A DNA stretch of 64,000 nucleotides from Euryarchaeota archaeon Ods02. Lineage in GTDB: Archaea; Halobacteriota; Halobacteria; Halobacteriales; Halorutilaceae. Positions 34,228 to 42,868 of the stretch are shown one piece after another. The stretch covers positions 1 through 64,000 of the forward strand of contig JAQZDA010000003.1 of assembly GCA_028751075.1 (NCBI GenBank), read 5' to 3'. The first letter of the stretch is position 1. Each line of letters begins with the position of its first letter. The position numbers and the translations under genes are program-made. Under the pieces are notes generated by a model. It saw only the letters and a list, made by a program, of their open reading frames with translations, had not been told where the DNA came from and did not search any database.

Positions 34228-34333
34228 CGGTGAGGAGAGGATTTGAACTTGGTGTCACTTCGCTCCCTTCGGTCGCTCGTTCCTGCGTTCAAATCGCTCT
34301 CTCACCTCCGCTTCGTCGCTTCGCTCCTCGCTT
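34228..34333 (-). repeat. tRNA-trailing element behind tRNA-Ser
   Basis: Starting right after the discriminator base of tRNA-Ser, reading on the minus strand: a GCGA/GAAGCG-rich stretch, an inverted copy of the T-arm (GATTTGAAC; plus 34287-34295), a core containing GGAACGA and GAGCGAAGTGAC, and then a direct copy (plus 34228-34248) of the last 21 nt of the tRNA. The inverted and direct T-arm copies (plus 34240-34248) could pair as a 9-bp stem. The same order occurs behind tRNA-Asp. Confidence 0.8.
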
Positions 34334-34422
34334 CGGTGAGGAGAGGATTTGAACCCCTGGGGGCTTTGACGCCCCACCGGCTTTCAAGGCCGGCGCAATC
34401 GGCCAGACTCTGCCACCTCACC
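34334..34422 (-). tRNA. tRNA-Ser (TGA)
   Basis: Class II tRNA on the minus strand: acceptor GGTGAGG/CCTCACC, anticodon stem CCGGC/GCCGG with loop CTTGAAA (anticodon UGA), long variable arm TGGGGCGTCAAAGCCCC, T-arm AGGGGTTCAAATCCTCT and discriminator G, as expected for serine. No intron, no encoded CCA. Confidence 0.95.
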
Positions 34423-34522
34423 TGTACCGAGGTGTCGGTGGCGCGCCTATAGGGTTTACGCCAGAGTTTCATAGAGGTGCGTGCATCGTCGCCTTTTTGA
34501 CGTGTCGACACCCTTGTAACTT

Positions 34523-34984
34523 ATGGCAGTAGAAGAAGGCGACACCGTACGAGTGCACTACGTCGGCAGACACGAAACCGGAGAGGTCTTCGACACCTCA
34601 CGTGAAGACGTGGCGAAGGAGAACGACCTATACGACGAACGACGGGAGTACGAACCCCTGGAGTTCACCGCCGGCGCAGGCGAGGTCGTCGAAGGATTCG
34701 ACGAAGGCCTGCTGGGGATGGAGGAAGGCGAGGAAGACGACATAGAGGTTCCGCCGGAGAAAGGCTACGGCGAAGCCGACGACGAACGCCTCGTCGACTA
34801 CGACCGCGGCGAGTTCGAGGACGCCGTCGGCGAGGAACCCGAACGCGGCATGCACATCCACGCCGAGAACAGCCACGGCGACGTCGTCGAAGTCACCGAG
34901 GACTCCGTCACCGTCGACTTCAACCACGAACTCGCAGGCGACACCCTCGTCTTCGAGGTCGAGGTCGTCGAGGTCGAGAACTAG
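34523..34984 (+). CDS. FKBP-type peptidyl-prolyl cis-trans isomerase (SlyD-like)
   Basis: 153 residues: VRVHYVGRHETGEVFDTS and FTAGAGEVVEGFDEGLLGME form the split FKBP domain; DDIEVPPEKGYGEADDERLV and the chaperone insert-in-flap domain (about 85-130, RGMHIHAENSHGDVVEV) follow; the C-terminal strand is FEVEVVEVE. Cytoplasmic folding catalyst and chaperone. It has no His-rich metal tail. The start is at the ATG. Confidence 0.92.
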   Translation: MAVEEGDTVRVHYVGRHETGEVFDTSREDVAKENDLYDERREYEPLEFTAGAGEVVEGFDEGLLGMEEGEEDDIEVPPEKGYGEADDERLVDYDRGEFEDAVGEEPERGMHIHAENSHGDVVEVTEDSVTVDFNHELAGDTLVFEVEVVEVEN

Positions 34985-35043
34985 CTACGGAGTCAAAGTA
35001 GACTTACTACGCGGAGAACCAGCGGAAGAAGGAAAGAGAGCCC

Positions 35044-36087
35044 GTGAACGTCCAGAACCGTAACCTCGACGAAGCCAGACGAGGTGGGATAACCCTGGTT
35101 CCCGAGAACCTAGACGACCTCTGGCACCTCAAGTACCTCGTGGAACCCGGAGACACTGTCTCAACCGTCACCAGCCGCCGCGTCGAAGGCCCCGACGACC
35201 TCCAGAGGTCGACGGGCGGAGAACGCGAGACCATGGAGGTCGACCTCGAGGTGGAGGACGTCGAGTTCCACAGGTTCAGCAACCGACTCCGAGTCGCCGG
35301 CGTCATCCGCGGCTGCGGCCGCGAGACCGAGATAGGTGAACACCACACAGTCAACGTCGAAGTACACGACGAGCTCACCGTGTCCAAGCAGTGGGCGCCG
35401 GATCAGCTCGAACGCCTGAGGGAAGCCGAGGAAGCAAGAGAGTCAGAGGTAGTCGTCGTCACCGTGGAGGAAGGCGAAGGACATCTGCACTCCGTCGAGA
35501 GCCACGGCGTCGAAGAACGAGGGAGCTTCAGCTACCAGGGCGCGAAAGGCGAGCACGGAGACAGCGGAGCCAGGGAGGAGATGTTCAGGGAGATGGCGGA
35601 GGCCGTGGAACGCCTGAGCCCCGACGGCGTCGTCGTCGCCGGCCCAGGTTTCACGAAACAGGACCTCCACGAGGTGTTGATGGAGCATGTCGACGTCGAA
35701 CGCGTCAGCCTGGAGGACACCGCCTCAGTCGGGGGGCGTGGGGTGCACGAGGCGTTGAAACGCGGCGCCGTGGAGTCCGTCGCCGAGGAAGCGCGAGTCA
35801 GCCGTGAGAGCCGGCTGGTGGACGAGCTGATGGAACGTGTCAGCGACGACGGCGCCGCCGTCTACGGCGTCGAACCCGTGGAGCAGGCGGTGGAGTACGG
35901 CGCAGTAGAACGCCTTCTCGTGGTCGACGAGTTCCTCCGAACCAACAGAGACGACGTCGGAGATCTCGTGGAACGCGTGGAGCAGAAGGGTGGCGACGTC
36001 ACTGTTTTCTCCGGCGAGTTCGAGCCAGGGATGCGGCTCGAGAGCTTAGGCGGGATAGCTGCGTTGCTGAGGTACCGGATAGACTGA
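35044..36087 (+). CDS. pelA: Pelota (Dom34) mRNA surveillance factor
   Basis: 347 residues: SH3-like N-terminal domain (NRNLDEARRGGITLVPENLD, residues 5-125), eRF1_2 domain (about 130-250, VVVVTVEEGEGHLHSVESHG, GPGFTKQDL) and eRF1_3 domain (about 260-347, VEQAVEYGAVERLLVVDEFL). It lacks the GGQ motif, as Pelota does. With aEF1A it rescues stalled ribosomes. Start is a GTG at 35044. Confidence 0.95.
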   Translation: MNVQNRNLDEARRGGITLVPENLDDLWHLKYLVEPGDTVSTVTSRRVEGPDDLQRSTGGERETMEVDLEVEDVEFHRFSNRLRVAGVIRGCGRETEIGEHHTVNVEVHDELTVSKQWAPDQLERLREAEEARESEVVVVTVEEGEGHLHSVESHGVEERGSFSYQGAKGEHGDSGAREEMFREMAEAVERLSPDGVVVAGPGFTKQDLHEVLMEHVDVERVSLEDTASVGGRGVHEALKRGAVESVAEEARVSRESRLVDELMERVSDDGAAVYGVEPVEQAVEYGAVERLLVVDEFLRTNRDDVGDLVERVEQKGGDVTVFSGEFEPGMRLESLGGIAALLRYRID

Positions 36088-36284
36088 CAGCCTTTACCGT
36101 TCGCGCGCGGGGTCGCCGGTCAGACACAGCGTGTTCGACGCCTCCGACCTGCTGTCTCGACCCACTCCTGTGAAGGAGATGATAGTTCGTTACATTGACG
36201 GTTCGTGGGGGAACGACGCCGTCTTGTCTCTGTAACAGGTAGTTATCTGGACGAACGTACATCGGCTTCGGACGCACGTTGAAT

Positions 36285-36325
36285 CATGTAACATGAAGAA
36301 TGATGAGGAACATTTATCATGTTCC
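36285..36325. promoter_or_regulatory. Paired palindromes, one enclosing a TATA-like core
   Basis: CATGTAACATG (36285-36295) and GGAACATTTATCATGTTCC (36307-36325) lie 26-66 bp before the small ORF at 36351. The second centres on TTTATC, a TATA-like core, so a dimeric repressor would block the promoter. The preceding 36088-36284 gap after pelota shows no gene. Confidence 0.5.
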
Positions 36326-36350
36326 ACTCATTGTATAGAGATGAGCACCG

Positions 36351-36503
36351 ATGAGAGGAGAACTCGACGCACCACTCGTTCCCGACGCACGCCGCCGAAA
36401 CGGCGTCGTCGAGACACAGGCACAGGGCAACCCGCTCCAGGAGAGATACGACACAGAATCCGAAGCCCCCGTAGTGCCTGTAGTAGCGAAACGGCGAGCC
36501 TGA
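36351..36503 (+). CDS. Small hypothetical protein (50 aa)
   Basis: ATG at 36351 to TGA at 36503: begins MRGELDAPLVPDARRRNG, then VVETQAQGNPLQERYDTES and PVVPVVAKRRA. Mixed charge and third-position GC fit a real gene better than the overlapping Arg-rich frame (36293-36535). It has a palindromic promoter region just upstream. No family recognised. Confidence 0.4.
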   Translation: MRGELDAPLVPDARRRNGVVETQAQGNPLQERYDTESEAPVVPVVAKRRA

Positions 36504-36533
36504 ACGTTCTCCCACGTAGCCCAGTCGAACTCT

Positions 36534-36587
36534 AGCTTTACTTCGAACTTCAGCTTTACCTTGAACTCTTGCTTTACTTCGAACGCT
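36534..36587. repeat. Imperfect 18-bp tandem repeat (3 copies)
   Basis: Units AGCTTTACTTCGAACTTC, AGCTTTACCTTGAACTCT and TGCTTTACTTCGAACGCT run consecutively between the small ORF and the end of the flippase-like gene; a partial fourth (AGCTT) runs into that gene's last codons. Low GC for this genome. Possible terminator region or replication-slippage tract. Confidence 0.7.
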
Positions 36588-37683
36588 AGCTTCCAGGAGG
36601 TTCCCCGGTGAAGCCATCCACGGACACCATCAGGTAGGTCAACGAGAACCCGCCGACTACGACGGGTAGCCAGTAAGTGAGCAATCTGTAGAGCAGCATC
36701 ACGGCTGCGGCACCTCCTGCGTCCAGCGGCGTCAGGATCGCCGTCGCCCCCGCGAGCAGAACGTCGACGGTGCCGAGTCCGCCAGGCAGGGGGACGAAGA
36801 CGCCGAGCCGGCTGACGGCGACTATCAGGACGACTACAAAGACGCTGGTTGGTTCACCCGCCGCCAGTAGAAGGAAGTACAGAGGCAATGCCAGCAGGAA
36901 CCACGCGACGTGGGCATGAACTAACGCGACCGCCACGACCTCCCTGTCTGCGAGCACGGCGTCGACGGTACCGTAGAACCCCTCGACGTGGCTGCGTACG
37001 CTAGAGGGTTCCAGGAACGCCTGCAACCTGTTCAGGACGCCCTCCTTCTCCTCACCTCCTCCGCCACCCAGGTTGTCTATAGCTCCGGCGACGCGCTCCA
37101 GAACACCGGCTGACAGCTTCGCACCGTAGACTGCAGCGGACTCCACGGCACCCCTGGCCAGGAGGAGGACGAGCAGCGGAGCCACCATGACCACGAAGAA
37201 CAACGCCAGCGCGAGCGGCAGCCCGGCGAACTCCGACGGCACACCCGTCGCGAAAAGGTAGATCAACCCCAGGCTGCCGAACGATATCAACGGGATGGGG
37301 TAGTTGGATACGTCGATACCGAGGATGCCGGCGAAGCCGTCGTCGTAGCCGGCGCGGGAGTACTCCACCAGGAGGTATGTCATGATAGGTAGCGCCGACA
37401 CCTGTCCGTACGGCGTCACGAACTTCACGAAGGTGGAGGCGAGATACACCGTGAATATCCTGACGCGGGATACCCCGTGTTCGACGACGGACAGGACACG
37501 TGTCCAGACGAGGCCGCGGAAGACGAGACCGGCGGCCGCAGGCACTACCGCCACCGACGTCCAGATGACGTCGACTTCTGTGAGCGCGTCGAAGACGTCC
37601 TCCGCCCCGACCCATACGACGAAGGAGACTAAGACGGCGGCTCCGACGACGAAACCCACCGCCGTCCTGACGCGTCGACCCAT
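36586..37683 (-). CDS. UPF0104/flippase-like (MprF-type) membrane protein
   Basis: About 365 residues with 8-9 membrane helices. Segments FVKFVTPYGQVSALPIMTYL, PLPGGLGTVDVLLAGATAIL and LLYRLLTYWLPVVVGG match the lysylphosphatidylglycerol-synthase transmembrane (flippase-like) family. In archaea these are thought to move or modify membrane lipids or glycans; no synthetase domain is attached. I prefer the ATG at 37683 over a TTG two codons earlier; a TATA-like GTATTT lies about 28 bp upstream. Confidence 0.85.
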   Translation of the reverse strand: MGRRVRTAVGFVVGAAVLVSFVVWVGAEDVFDALTEVDVIWTSVAVVPAAAGLVFRGLVWTRVLSVVEHGVSRVRIFTVYLASTFVKFVTPYGQVSALPIMTYLLVEYSRAGYDDGFAGILGIDVSNYPIPLISFGSLGLIYLFATGVPSEFAGLPLALALFFVVMVAPLLVLLLARGAVESAAVYGAKLSAGVLERVAGAIDNLGGGGGEEKEGVLNRLQAFLEPSSVRSHVEGFYGTVDAVLADREVVAVALVHAHVAWFLLALPLYFLLLAAGEPTSVFVVVLIVAVSRLGVFVPLPGGLGTVDVLLAGATAILTPLDAGGAAAVMLLYRLLTYWLPVVVGGFSLTYLMVSVDGFTGEPPGS

Positions 37684-37765
37684 GGACAACTGATGGACGA
37701 GGCAGGTGAAATACCCTGTGTATGATTCAGTTGGCTGCTGAAGGAGACAGCAGGAACCTCTACGT

Positions 37766-38200
37766 CTAATCCAGCAGCAGGACCTCGTCGGCTACGCTGT
37801 CGAGCGCCGCCGAGAAACAGTCGTCGACCGCGACCACCGTGGTCTTCACGCCTTCGGCGTTAGCCGCCTCCAACGCGGGTTTGAAGTCCGCGTCACGTGT
37901 CGCAAGCACGACGTCGAAGCCCTCGCTCGCGTACAAGGCTGCGTCCACCGCCATCTTCACGTCTACGTCACCGGACGTCGTCACCGCCTCCATCCCGTTG
38001 GTCTCCACTGCTTCCAGCAACGCCGGCGGCGCATGGTGGTCGAGGTAGACGCGGGCTACGTCGAGCTTACGCGGCGACAGCTCGGTTCGCACTGATTCGA
38101 GGTCGAAAGCTAGCTCGCTCCGGAGTAGGTTGGGGCCGTCGACAAGGAGAGCTGTCTGACTGCTTCCGCGGAAAGGCAGCAAACCCAGCAATGCGTTCAT
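37766..38200 (-). CDS. NYN-domain (PIN-like) nuclease, TIGR00288 type
   Basis: 144 residues covering one NYN domain with conserved acidic residues: ALLVDGPNLLRSE, TSGDVDVKMAVDAALYAS and VLATRDADFKPALEAA, which together form a metal site. These proteins resemble LabA/TIGR00288 and are predicted RNases. It stands alone. Confidence 0.85.
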   Translation of the reverse strand: MNALLGLLPFRGSSQTALLVDGPNLLRSELAFDLESVRTELSPRKLDVARVYLDHHAPPALLEAVETNGMEAVTTSGDVDVKMAVDAALYASEGFDVVLATRDADFKPALEAANAEGVKTTVVAVDDCFSAALDSVADEVLLLD

Positions 38201-38344
38201 AGGAGAGGTAGGGGGTTTCAGCGTTTAAAACGTGTCTATGAACGTCGAAAACCCCCACTTGCTCCAGAGAGACCGAACAGCAAGCAACGGGACACAACGG
38301 CAATAATAAAATACACGGGGGCTGATACCAGTTACCAAGACAAG

Positions 38345-39139
38345 ATGACCGGAAAACAGCTACGTCTGAGGCGTATACGTGACGGGGACTCCGGGAACTA
38401 CGTCATCGTCCCCATGGACCACGGCGTCACCATCGGACCGGTGAAAGGACTCAGAGACATCGACGACACCATCCGCTCCATCGCAGACGGAGGCGGCGAC
38501 AGCGTCCTCGTGCACAAGGGGATCGCGGAACGCGGGTACCCCGAAGCCGACCGCGACATAGGTTTGATAGTCCACGTCAACGGCGCCACCACCGTAGGAC
38601 CCGACCCGAACTACAAGGTCACCGTCGCCAGCGTGAAGGAAGCCGTCCGGCTCGGCGCCGACGCAGTGAGCTTCCACATCAACGTCGGCAGCGACACCGA
38701 GGACCGGCAGCTACAGGAGCTCGGCAAGGTCGCCGACAGATGCAGCGAGTACGGCATGCCTCTCGTCGCTATGACCTACGTCCGCGGCCCCGACGTCGAC
38801 AGCAGCAGCCACGAGACCCTCGCCCACGCCACCCGGCTCGGAGCCGAGCTCGGAGCCGACGTCGTGAAGACCAGCTACACCGGCGACCCCGAAGGATACC
38901 GAGAGGTCGTCGAAGGCTGCCCCGTACCCGTCGTCATCGCAGGCGGCCCCAAAGCGGAGACCAAGAAGGAGGTGCTTCAGGACATACGTGACGCCATCGA
39001 CGTCGGCGCACGCGGGGTCGCGATGGGCAGGAACATCTTCCAGCAGGACGACGTCGAAGCGATGACCCGCGCCGTCAGCAAGGTCGTCCACGAAGGCGCA
39101 TCACCGGAGGAAGCCCTCGACGCCTCGGTGGTAAGATGA
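38345..39139 (+). CDS. aroA': 2-amino-3,7-dideoxy-D-threo-hept-6-ulosonate (ADH) synthase
   Basis: 264 residues, archaeal class I aldolase barrel. Signatures: VIVPMDHGVTIGPVKGL, VSFHINVGSDTED, the catalytic Tyr/Lys region MTYVRG and DVVKTSYTGD (Schiff-base Lys), and VIAGGPKAET. The immediate downstream overlap with dehydroquinate synthase II identifies it as ADH synthase of the archaeal shikimate route rather than a glycolytic aldolase. Promoter: AT-rich AATAATAAAATA near 38302-38313. Confidence 0.9.
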   Translation: MTGKQLRLRRIRDGDSGNYVIVPMDHGVTIGPVKGLRDIDDTIRSIADGGGDSVLVHKGIAERGYPEADRDIGLIVHVNGATTVGPDPNYKVTVASVKEAVRLGADAVSFHINVGSDTEDRQLQELGKVADRCSEYGMPLVAMTYVRGPDVDSSSHETLAHATRLGAELGADVVKTSYTGDPEGYREVVEGCPVPVVIAGGPKAETKKEVLQDIRDAIDVGARGVAMGRNIFQQDDVEAMTRAVSKVVHEGASPEEALDASVVR

Positions 39140-40281
39140 CGAAGGAGGTCTGGTACAAGGCCGACGAAGGAAGCTGGGACAGCCGACTACCCCTCGTAAC
39201 AGCAGCGATCGAGAGCGGCGTCGACTACGTCCTCGTCGACCACGACGAAGTCGAGAAGGTCCGCGAGCTCGGTGACGTCGGAGTCGCCGCATGGGTCGAC
39301 CCCGAAGACCCATCGAGCGCAGGTGACGCAGACGTCGCCGTCGTCGGAAGAGACGGGGAAGGCGACGGCACGAGGGAGCTACCGGATTCAGCCGAAGACG
39401 GCAGAGACGGTGAAGTACTCGACGAGCTAGACGGCAGATCGACTGCGGCTTACGTCCGCATCAGGGACAAGAGCTACGAGGAGTACGCCGCCGACCTCGG
39501 GGCGTACGCCGACAACGTCGTAGTCGTAGCGGAGAACTGGGAGATAATCCCGCTGGAGAACCTAATCGCCGACCTTCAGGGTGAGGACGCCGACATCGTC
39601 GCCGGCGTCGAGGACAGCGAGGACGCGCGGACGGCGTTCGAGACCCTGGAGCTAGGGAGCGACGCCGTCCTCCTCGACACCGAGGAACCCGGCGTGATCA
39701 AGGACACCGTGGAGGCTCGCGACGACCTCGAATCCGAGGAGCTAGAGCTCACGACGGGTGAGGTGACGCGAGTCGAGCAGGCGGAGATGGGGGACCGCGT
39801 CTGCGTCGACACCGCGTCATTGATGGAGCACGGTGAAGGCATGCTCGTGGGGTCGATGTCGAACGGCTTGTTCCTCGTGCACGCGGAGACCGCGGAGAGC
39901 CCCTACGTCGCCAGCCGGCCGTTCAGGGTGAACGCCGGCGCCGTCCACAGCTACATACGCTTCCCAGGCGGCGGCACCAACTACCTAAGCGAATTAGAAA
40001 GCGGGGACGAGGTATTGATCGTCGACGAAGACGGCGACACCCGTGAAGCCATCGTCGGCCGCTCTAAGATAGAGCGCAGGCCGATGATGCTGTTGGAGGC
40101 CGAGGTCGAAGGCGAACGGTACCGCGCGCTTCTGCAGAACGCCGAGACCATCAAGCTCGTGACACCCGAGGGACCGGTCGCAGTCACCGACCTCGAGACA
40201 GGGGACGAGGTCGTGATGTACGTGGAGGACGTCGGCCGTCACTTCGGCATGGAGGTGGAGGAGTCGGTGGTGGAGAAGTAG
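39136..40281 (+). CDS. aroB': 3-dehydroquinate synthase II
   Basis: 381 residues, the archaeal AroB' family, which converts ADH oxidatively to 3-dehydroquinate. Begins MTKEVWYKADEGSWDSR; conserved segments include VVVVAENWEIIPLENLIADL, DRVCVDTASLMEHGEGMLVG, RPFRVNAGAVHSY and LLQNAETIKLVTPEG. Its start overlaps the ADH synthase stop by 4 bp. An acidic insertion (about 65-90) looks lineage-specific. Confidence 0.94.
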   Translation: MTKEVWYKADEGSWDSRLPLVTAAIESGVDYVLVDHDEVEKVRELGDVGVAAWVDPEDPSSAGDADVAVVGRDGEGDGTRELPDSAEDGRDGEVLDELDGRSTAAYVRIRDKSYEEYAADLGAYADNVVVVAENWEIIPLENLIADLQGEDADIVAGVEDSEDARTAFETLELGSDAVLLDTEEPGVIKDTVEARDDLESEELELTTGEVTRVEQAEMGDRVCVDTASLMEHGEGMLVGSMSNGLFLVHAETAESPYVASRPFRVNAGAVHSYIRFPGGGTNYLSELESGDEVLIVDEDGDTREAIVGRSKIERRPMMLLEAEVEGERYRALLQNAETIKLVTPEGPVAVTDLETGDEVVMYVEDVGRHFGMEVEESVVEK

Positions 40282-40282
40282 G

Positions 40283-40945
40283 ATGCTCGACAGCAGCCGG
40301 AGCTACGTCGTAGCAAGCGTAACCGACGACCTCCAGGGTAAATGCGTGAGAGCGCGGCAGGAGGGCGCGGACGCCGTCGAGCTAAGGATGGACCTCTACA
40401 CAGGTGACCCACTGGCTGCCTTGGAGGACGCTGACCCCGACCTCCCGGTCATCGTCACCTGTCGACCAGATGGATACGACGACGGCGAACGCTCGACGCT
40501 GCTGTCGCGCGCCGTCGAACACGCCGACGCCGTCGACCTCGACCTGGATTCACCGGACGAGGTCTGGGAGAGCGTCTACGCAGCCGCCGACCTCCACAGC
40601 TCGACCAAGATCGCCAGCCACCACGACCACGGCTCCACACCTTCGACGGAGAAGATGTCAGCTATCGTCGACAGATGTCTGTCTCAAGCGGACTTCGCGA
40701 AGGTAGCGGTGACGCCGAGCGGACACACCGACGTCCACCGGCTCCTCGGGCTTACGTTAGAACGCAGGAACGAAGCAGTCGCCACCATCGCGATGGGTAA
40801 CGTCGGCAGCTACAGCCGGTTCCTCGCACCCGTCTACGGCAGCAACCTCACGTACGGCAGCCTCGGCGAACCAACGGCTCCTGGACAGCTACCCGTCGAC
40901 AGACTCAGCAGCTTGGTCGACGAGTTCGGAGGCGGCGTCAGATGA
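40283..40945 (+). CDS. aroD: 3-dehydroquinate dehydratase, type I
   Basis: 220 residues, type I dehydroquinase barrel with the general base His in KIASHHDHGSTP and the Schiff-base Lys in ADFAKVAVTPSG; the lid region carries GEPTAPGQLP. Third shikimate-pathway gene in a row, starting 1 bp after aroB'. Its end overlaps archease. Confidence 0.93.
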   Translation: MLDSSRSYVVASVTDDLQGKCVRARQEGADAVELRMDLYTGDPLAALEDADPDLPVIVTCRPDGYDDGERSTLLSRAVEHADAVDLDLDSPDEVWESVYAAADLHSSTKIASHHDHGSTPSTEKMSAIVDRCLSQADFAKVAVTPSGHTDVHRLLGLTLERRNEAVATIAMGNVGSYSRFLAPVYGSNLTYGSLGEPTAPGQLPVDRLSSLVDEFGGGVR

Positions 40946-41352
40946 CGTACACGGTGCTCGACCACGTCGCCGACGTGAAGTTCCGCGCCGAAGGCGACAC
41001 CCTCGCGGAAGCGCTGTCTTCCGTGGTGGAGGCGTTCGCGGAGATAACGGGTGCAGACGACATGGAGCCTACGGCGACCCACGATTTTTCCGTGGAGTCC
41101 GAGAACGTCGAAGCCCTGTTGTTCGACTTCCTCGACAGGCTCGTGCTCCTGCAGGACGTCGAGGACGCAGCAGTCGTCTCCGTCGAAGAGATCTCACTAC
41201 ACGACATGGGTGACGCGCTCGCCGTGAAAGCCACCGTGAACGTCGCGGACATCGGGGAACGTGGGTTGCTCGACATCAAAGCACCGACGTACAGCGACAT
41301 GGTGGTGGAGGAGGACGACGGATGGCTGCTGGAAGCAGTGCTCGACGTCTGA
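40942..41352 (+). CDS. Archease
   Basis: 136 residues. Family signatures: DHVADVKFRAEGDTLAEALS (metal-binding Asp), FDFLDRLVLLQDVED, and the end PTYSDMVVEEDDGW with a terminal Asp. Archease speeds guanylylation and turnover of the RNA ligase RtcB, whose gene follows 83 bp later. The start overlaps aroD by 4 bp, so archease is translated as part of the shikimate operon. Confidence 0.94.
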   Translation: MTYTVLDHVADVKFRAEGDTLAEALSSVVEAFAEITGADDMEPTATHDFSVESENVEALLFDFLDRLVLLQDVEDAAVVSVEEISLHDMGDALAVKATVNVADIGERGLLDIKAPTYSDMVVEEDDGWLLEAVLDV

Positions 41353-41435
41353 ATCCCTTTCGTGTCGACTGACCGAATCCGACGTCTGACATTGGTCCCA
41401 CAAACTGTTTTGATGGGGAGCCGTTAACTACCGTC

Positions 41436-42854
41436 ATGGAGCTAAACCAGGTGTCGGAGAACATCTACGAGATACCGAAGCAGGGTGATATGAGGGTTCC
41501 TGCGAGGGTTTACGCCAGCGAACCCCTACTGGACGAGATAAGCGGGGACAAGACCCTGGAGCAGATCCGGAACGTAGCCACGTTGCCGGGGATACAGAAG
41601 TACTCGATCGTACTGCCGGACGGACATCAGGGATACGGCTTCCCCATCGGCGGCGTAGCAGCCGTCGACGCACAGGACGGAGTCGTCTCACCCGGCGGTA
41701 TCGGATACGACATAAACTGCGGCGTCCGCCTTCTCGCGACCGACCTCAGCTACTCCGACGTACGCGGACACGAGGAGGAGATAGTGGAGACTCTGTACGA
41801 CAACATCCCCTGCGGCCTGGGGAAAGGAGGATACCTCGACGTCGACCGCAGCGACCTCGAAGAGATACTCTCCCGCGGCTGCGAGTGGATGTTGGAGAAC
41901 GACCACGCCGTCCAACGGGACCTCGACTGCTGCGAGGAGAACGGCCGACTACCCGGAGACCCCGGCAAGGTTCCCGATGACGCGAAGGAACGCGGCGTCG
42001 GACAGGTTGGTTCCCTCGGCAGCGGCAACCACTTCCTCGAGGTCCAGCGAGTCACCGACGTCTTCGACGGGGAGCGCGCCGACTACTACGGGTTACAGGA
42101 GGATCAGGTCGTGGTGATGATCCACTCTGGTTCACGTGGCCTCGGCCATCAGACCTGCACCGAGTACCTCCGGCGGTTCGAGAAACAGTACCCCGAGATA
42201 GTGGAGGGTATCGCGGACAAGGAGCTGATGTACGCACCCATCGGCGACGACCTCGCCCGCGACTACCTCGACGCGATGAACGCCGCCGCTAACTTCGCCT
42301 GGGTGAACCGACAGGCGATGACGGAGGGAGTGCGTGACTCCCTCACGCAGGTGTTCGGCGACGTACACGCGGACCTCGTCTACGATGTCTGCCACAACAT
42401 AGCGAAGGAGGAGAAACACGAGGTAGACGGCCGACGGAAGCAGCTTCTCGTCCACAGGAAAGGTGCTACGCGTGCTTTCCCCGCGGGTCGACGTGAGATA
42501 CCTGACGTGTACGAGGACGTCGGTCAACCCGTCCTCATTCCCGGTAGCATGGGTGCGCACTCATACGTTCTCGCGGGCGGAGACCGGTCGCTGGAGCTTT
42601 CGTGGGGGTCGACGGCTCACGGCGCCGGCAGGTTGATGTCTCGTACGCAGGCGAAGAAGGACTACTGGGGCGGCGACGTACAGGATGATCTCGAGGGTGA
42701 AGGCATCTACGTGAAGGCGAAGTCAGGTGCCACGGTGGCGGAGGAGGCGCCTGGAGTGTACAAGGACGTCGACGAGGTGATACGCGTCTCACACGACCTC
42801 GGTATCGGTGAAAGGGTTGCGAGGATGCTGCCGGTAGCTAACATCAAGGGATAG
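41436..42854 (+). CDS. rtcB: tRNA-splicing ligase RtcB
   Basis: 472 residues, full length with no intein. Mn/GMP-site segments: VLPDGHQGYGFPIGGVAA, GIGYDINCGVRLL (metal Cys), GSGNHFLEVQ, IHSGSRGLGHQ, HRKGATRAFPAGR and PGSMGAHSYVLAG. It joins 2',3'-cyclic phosphate and 5'-OH ends after tRNA intron removal. It has its own promoter region but sits next to its activator archease. Confidence 0.95.
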   Translation: MELNQVSENIYEIPKQGDMRVPARVYASEPLLDEISGDKTLEQIRNVATLPGIQKYSIVLPDGHQGYGFPIGGVAAVDAQDGVVSPGGIGYDINCGVRLLATDLSYSDVRGHEEEIVETLYDNIPCGLGKGGYLDVDRSDLEEILSRGCEWMLENDHAVQRDLDCCEENGRLPGDPGKVPDDAKERGVGQVGSLGSGNHFLEVQRVTDVFDGERADYYGLQEDQVVVMIHSGSRGLGHQTCTEYLRRFEKQYPEIVEGIADKELMYAPIGDDLARDYLDAMNAAANFAWVNRQAMTEGVRDSLTQVFGDVHADLVYDVCHNIAKEEKHEVDGRRKQLLVHRKGATRAFPAGRREIPDVYEDVGQPVLIPGSMGAHSYVLAGGDRSLELSWGSTAHGAGRLMSRTQAKKDYWGGDVQDDLEGEGIYVKAKSGATVAEEAPGVYKDVDEVIRVSHDLGIGERVARMLPVANIKG

Positions 42855-42868
42855 AGCTGTAGCGTTTC

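Noticed and set aside
34228-34422. CRISPR-like array from the repeated GCGA/GAAGCG motifs near tRNA-Ser
   Set aside because: Repeats are short, irregular and lack uniform spacers; no cas genes in the window.
36243-36617. Minus-strand ORF covering the small 36351 gene and the tandem repeats
   Set aside because: Cys/Ser/Arg-rich composition and repetitive residues produced by the DNA repeat; extends into the flippase-like gene.
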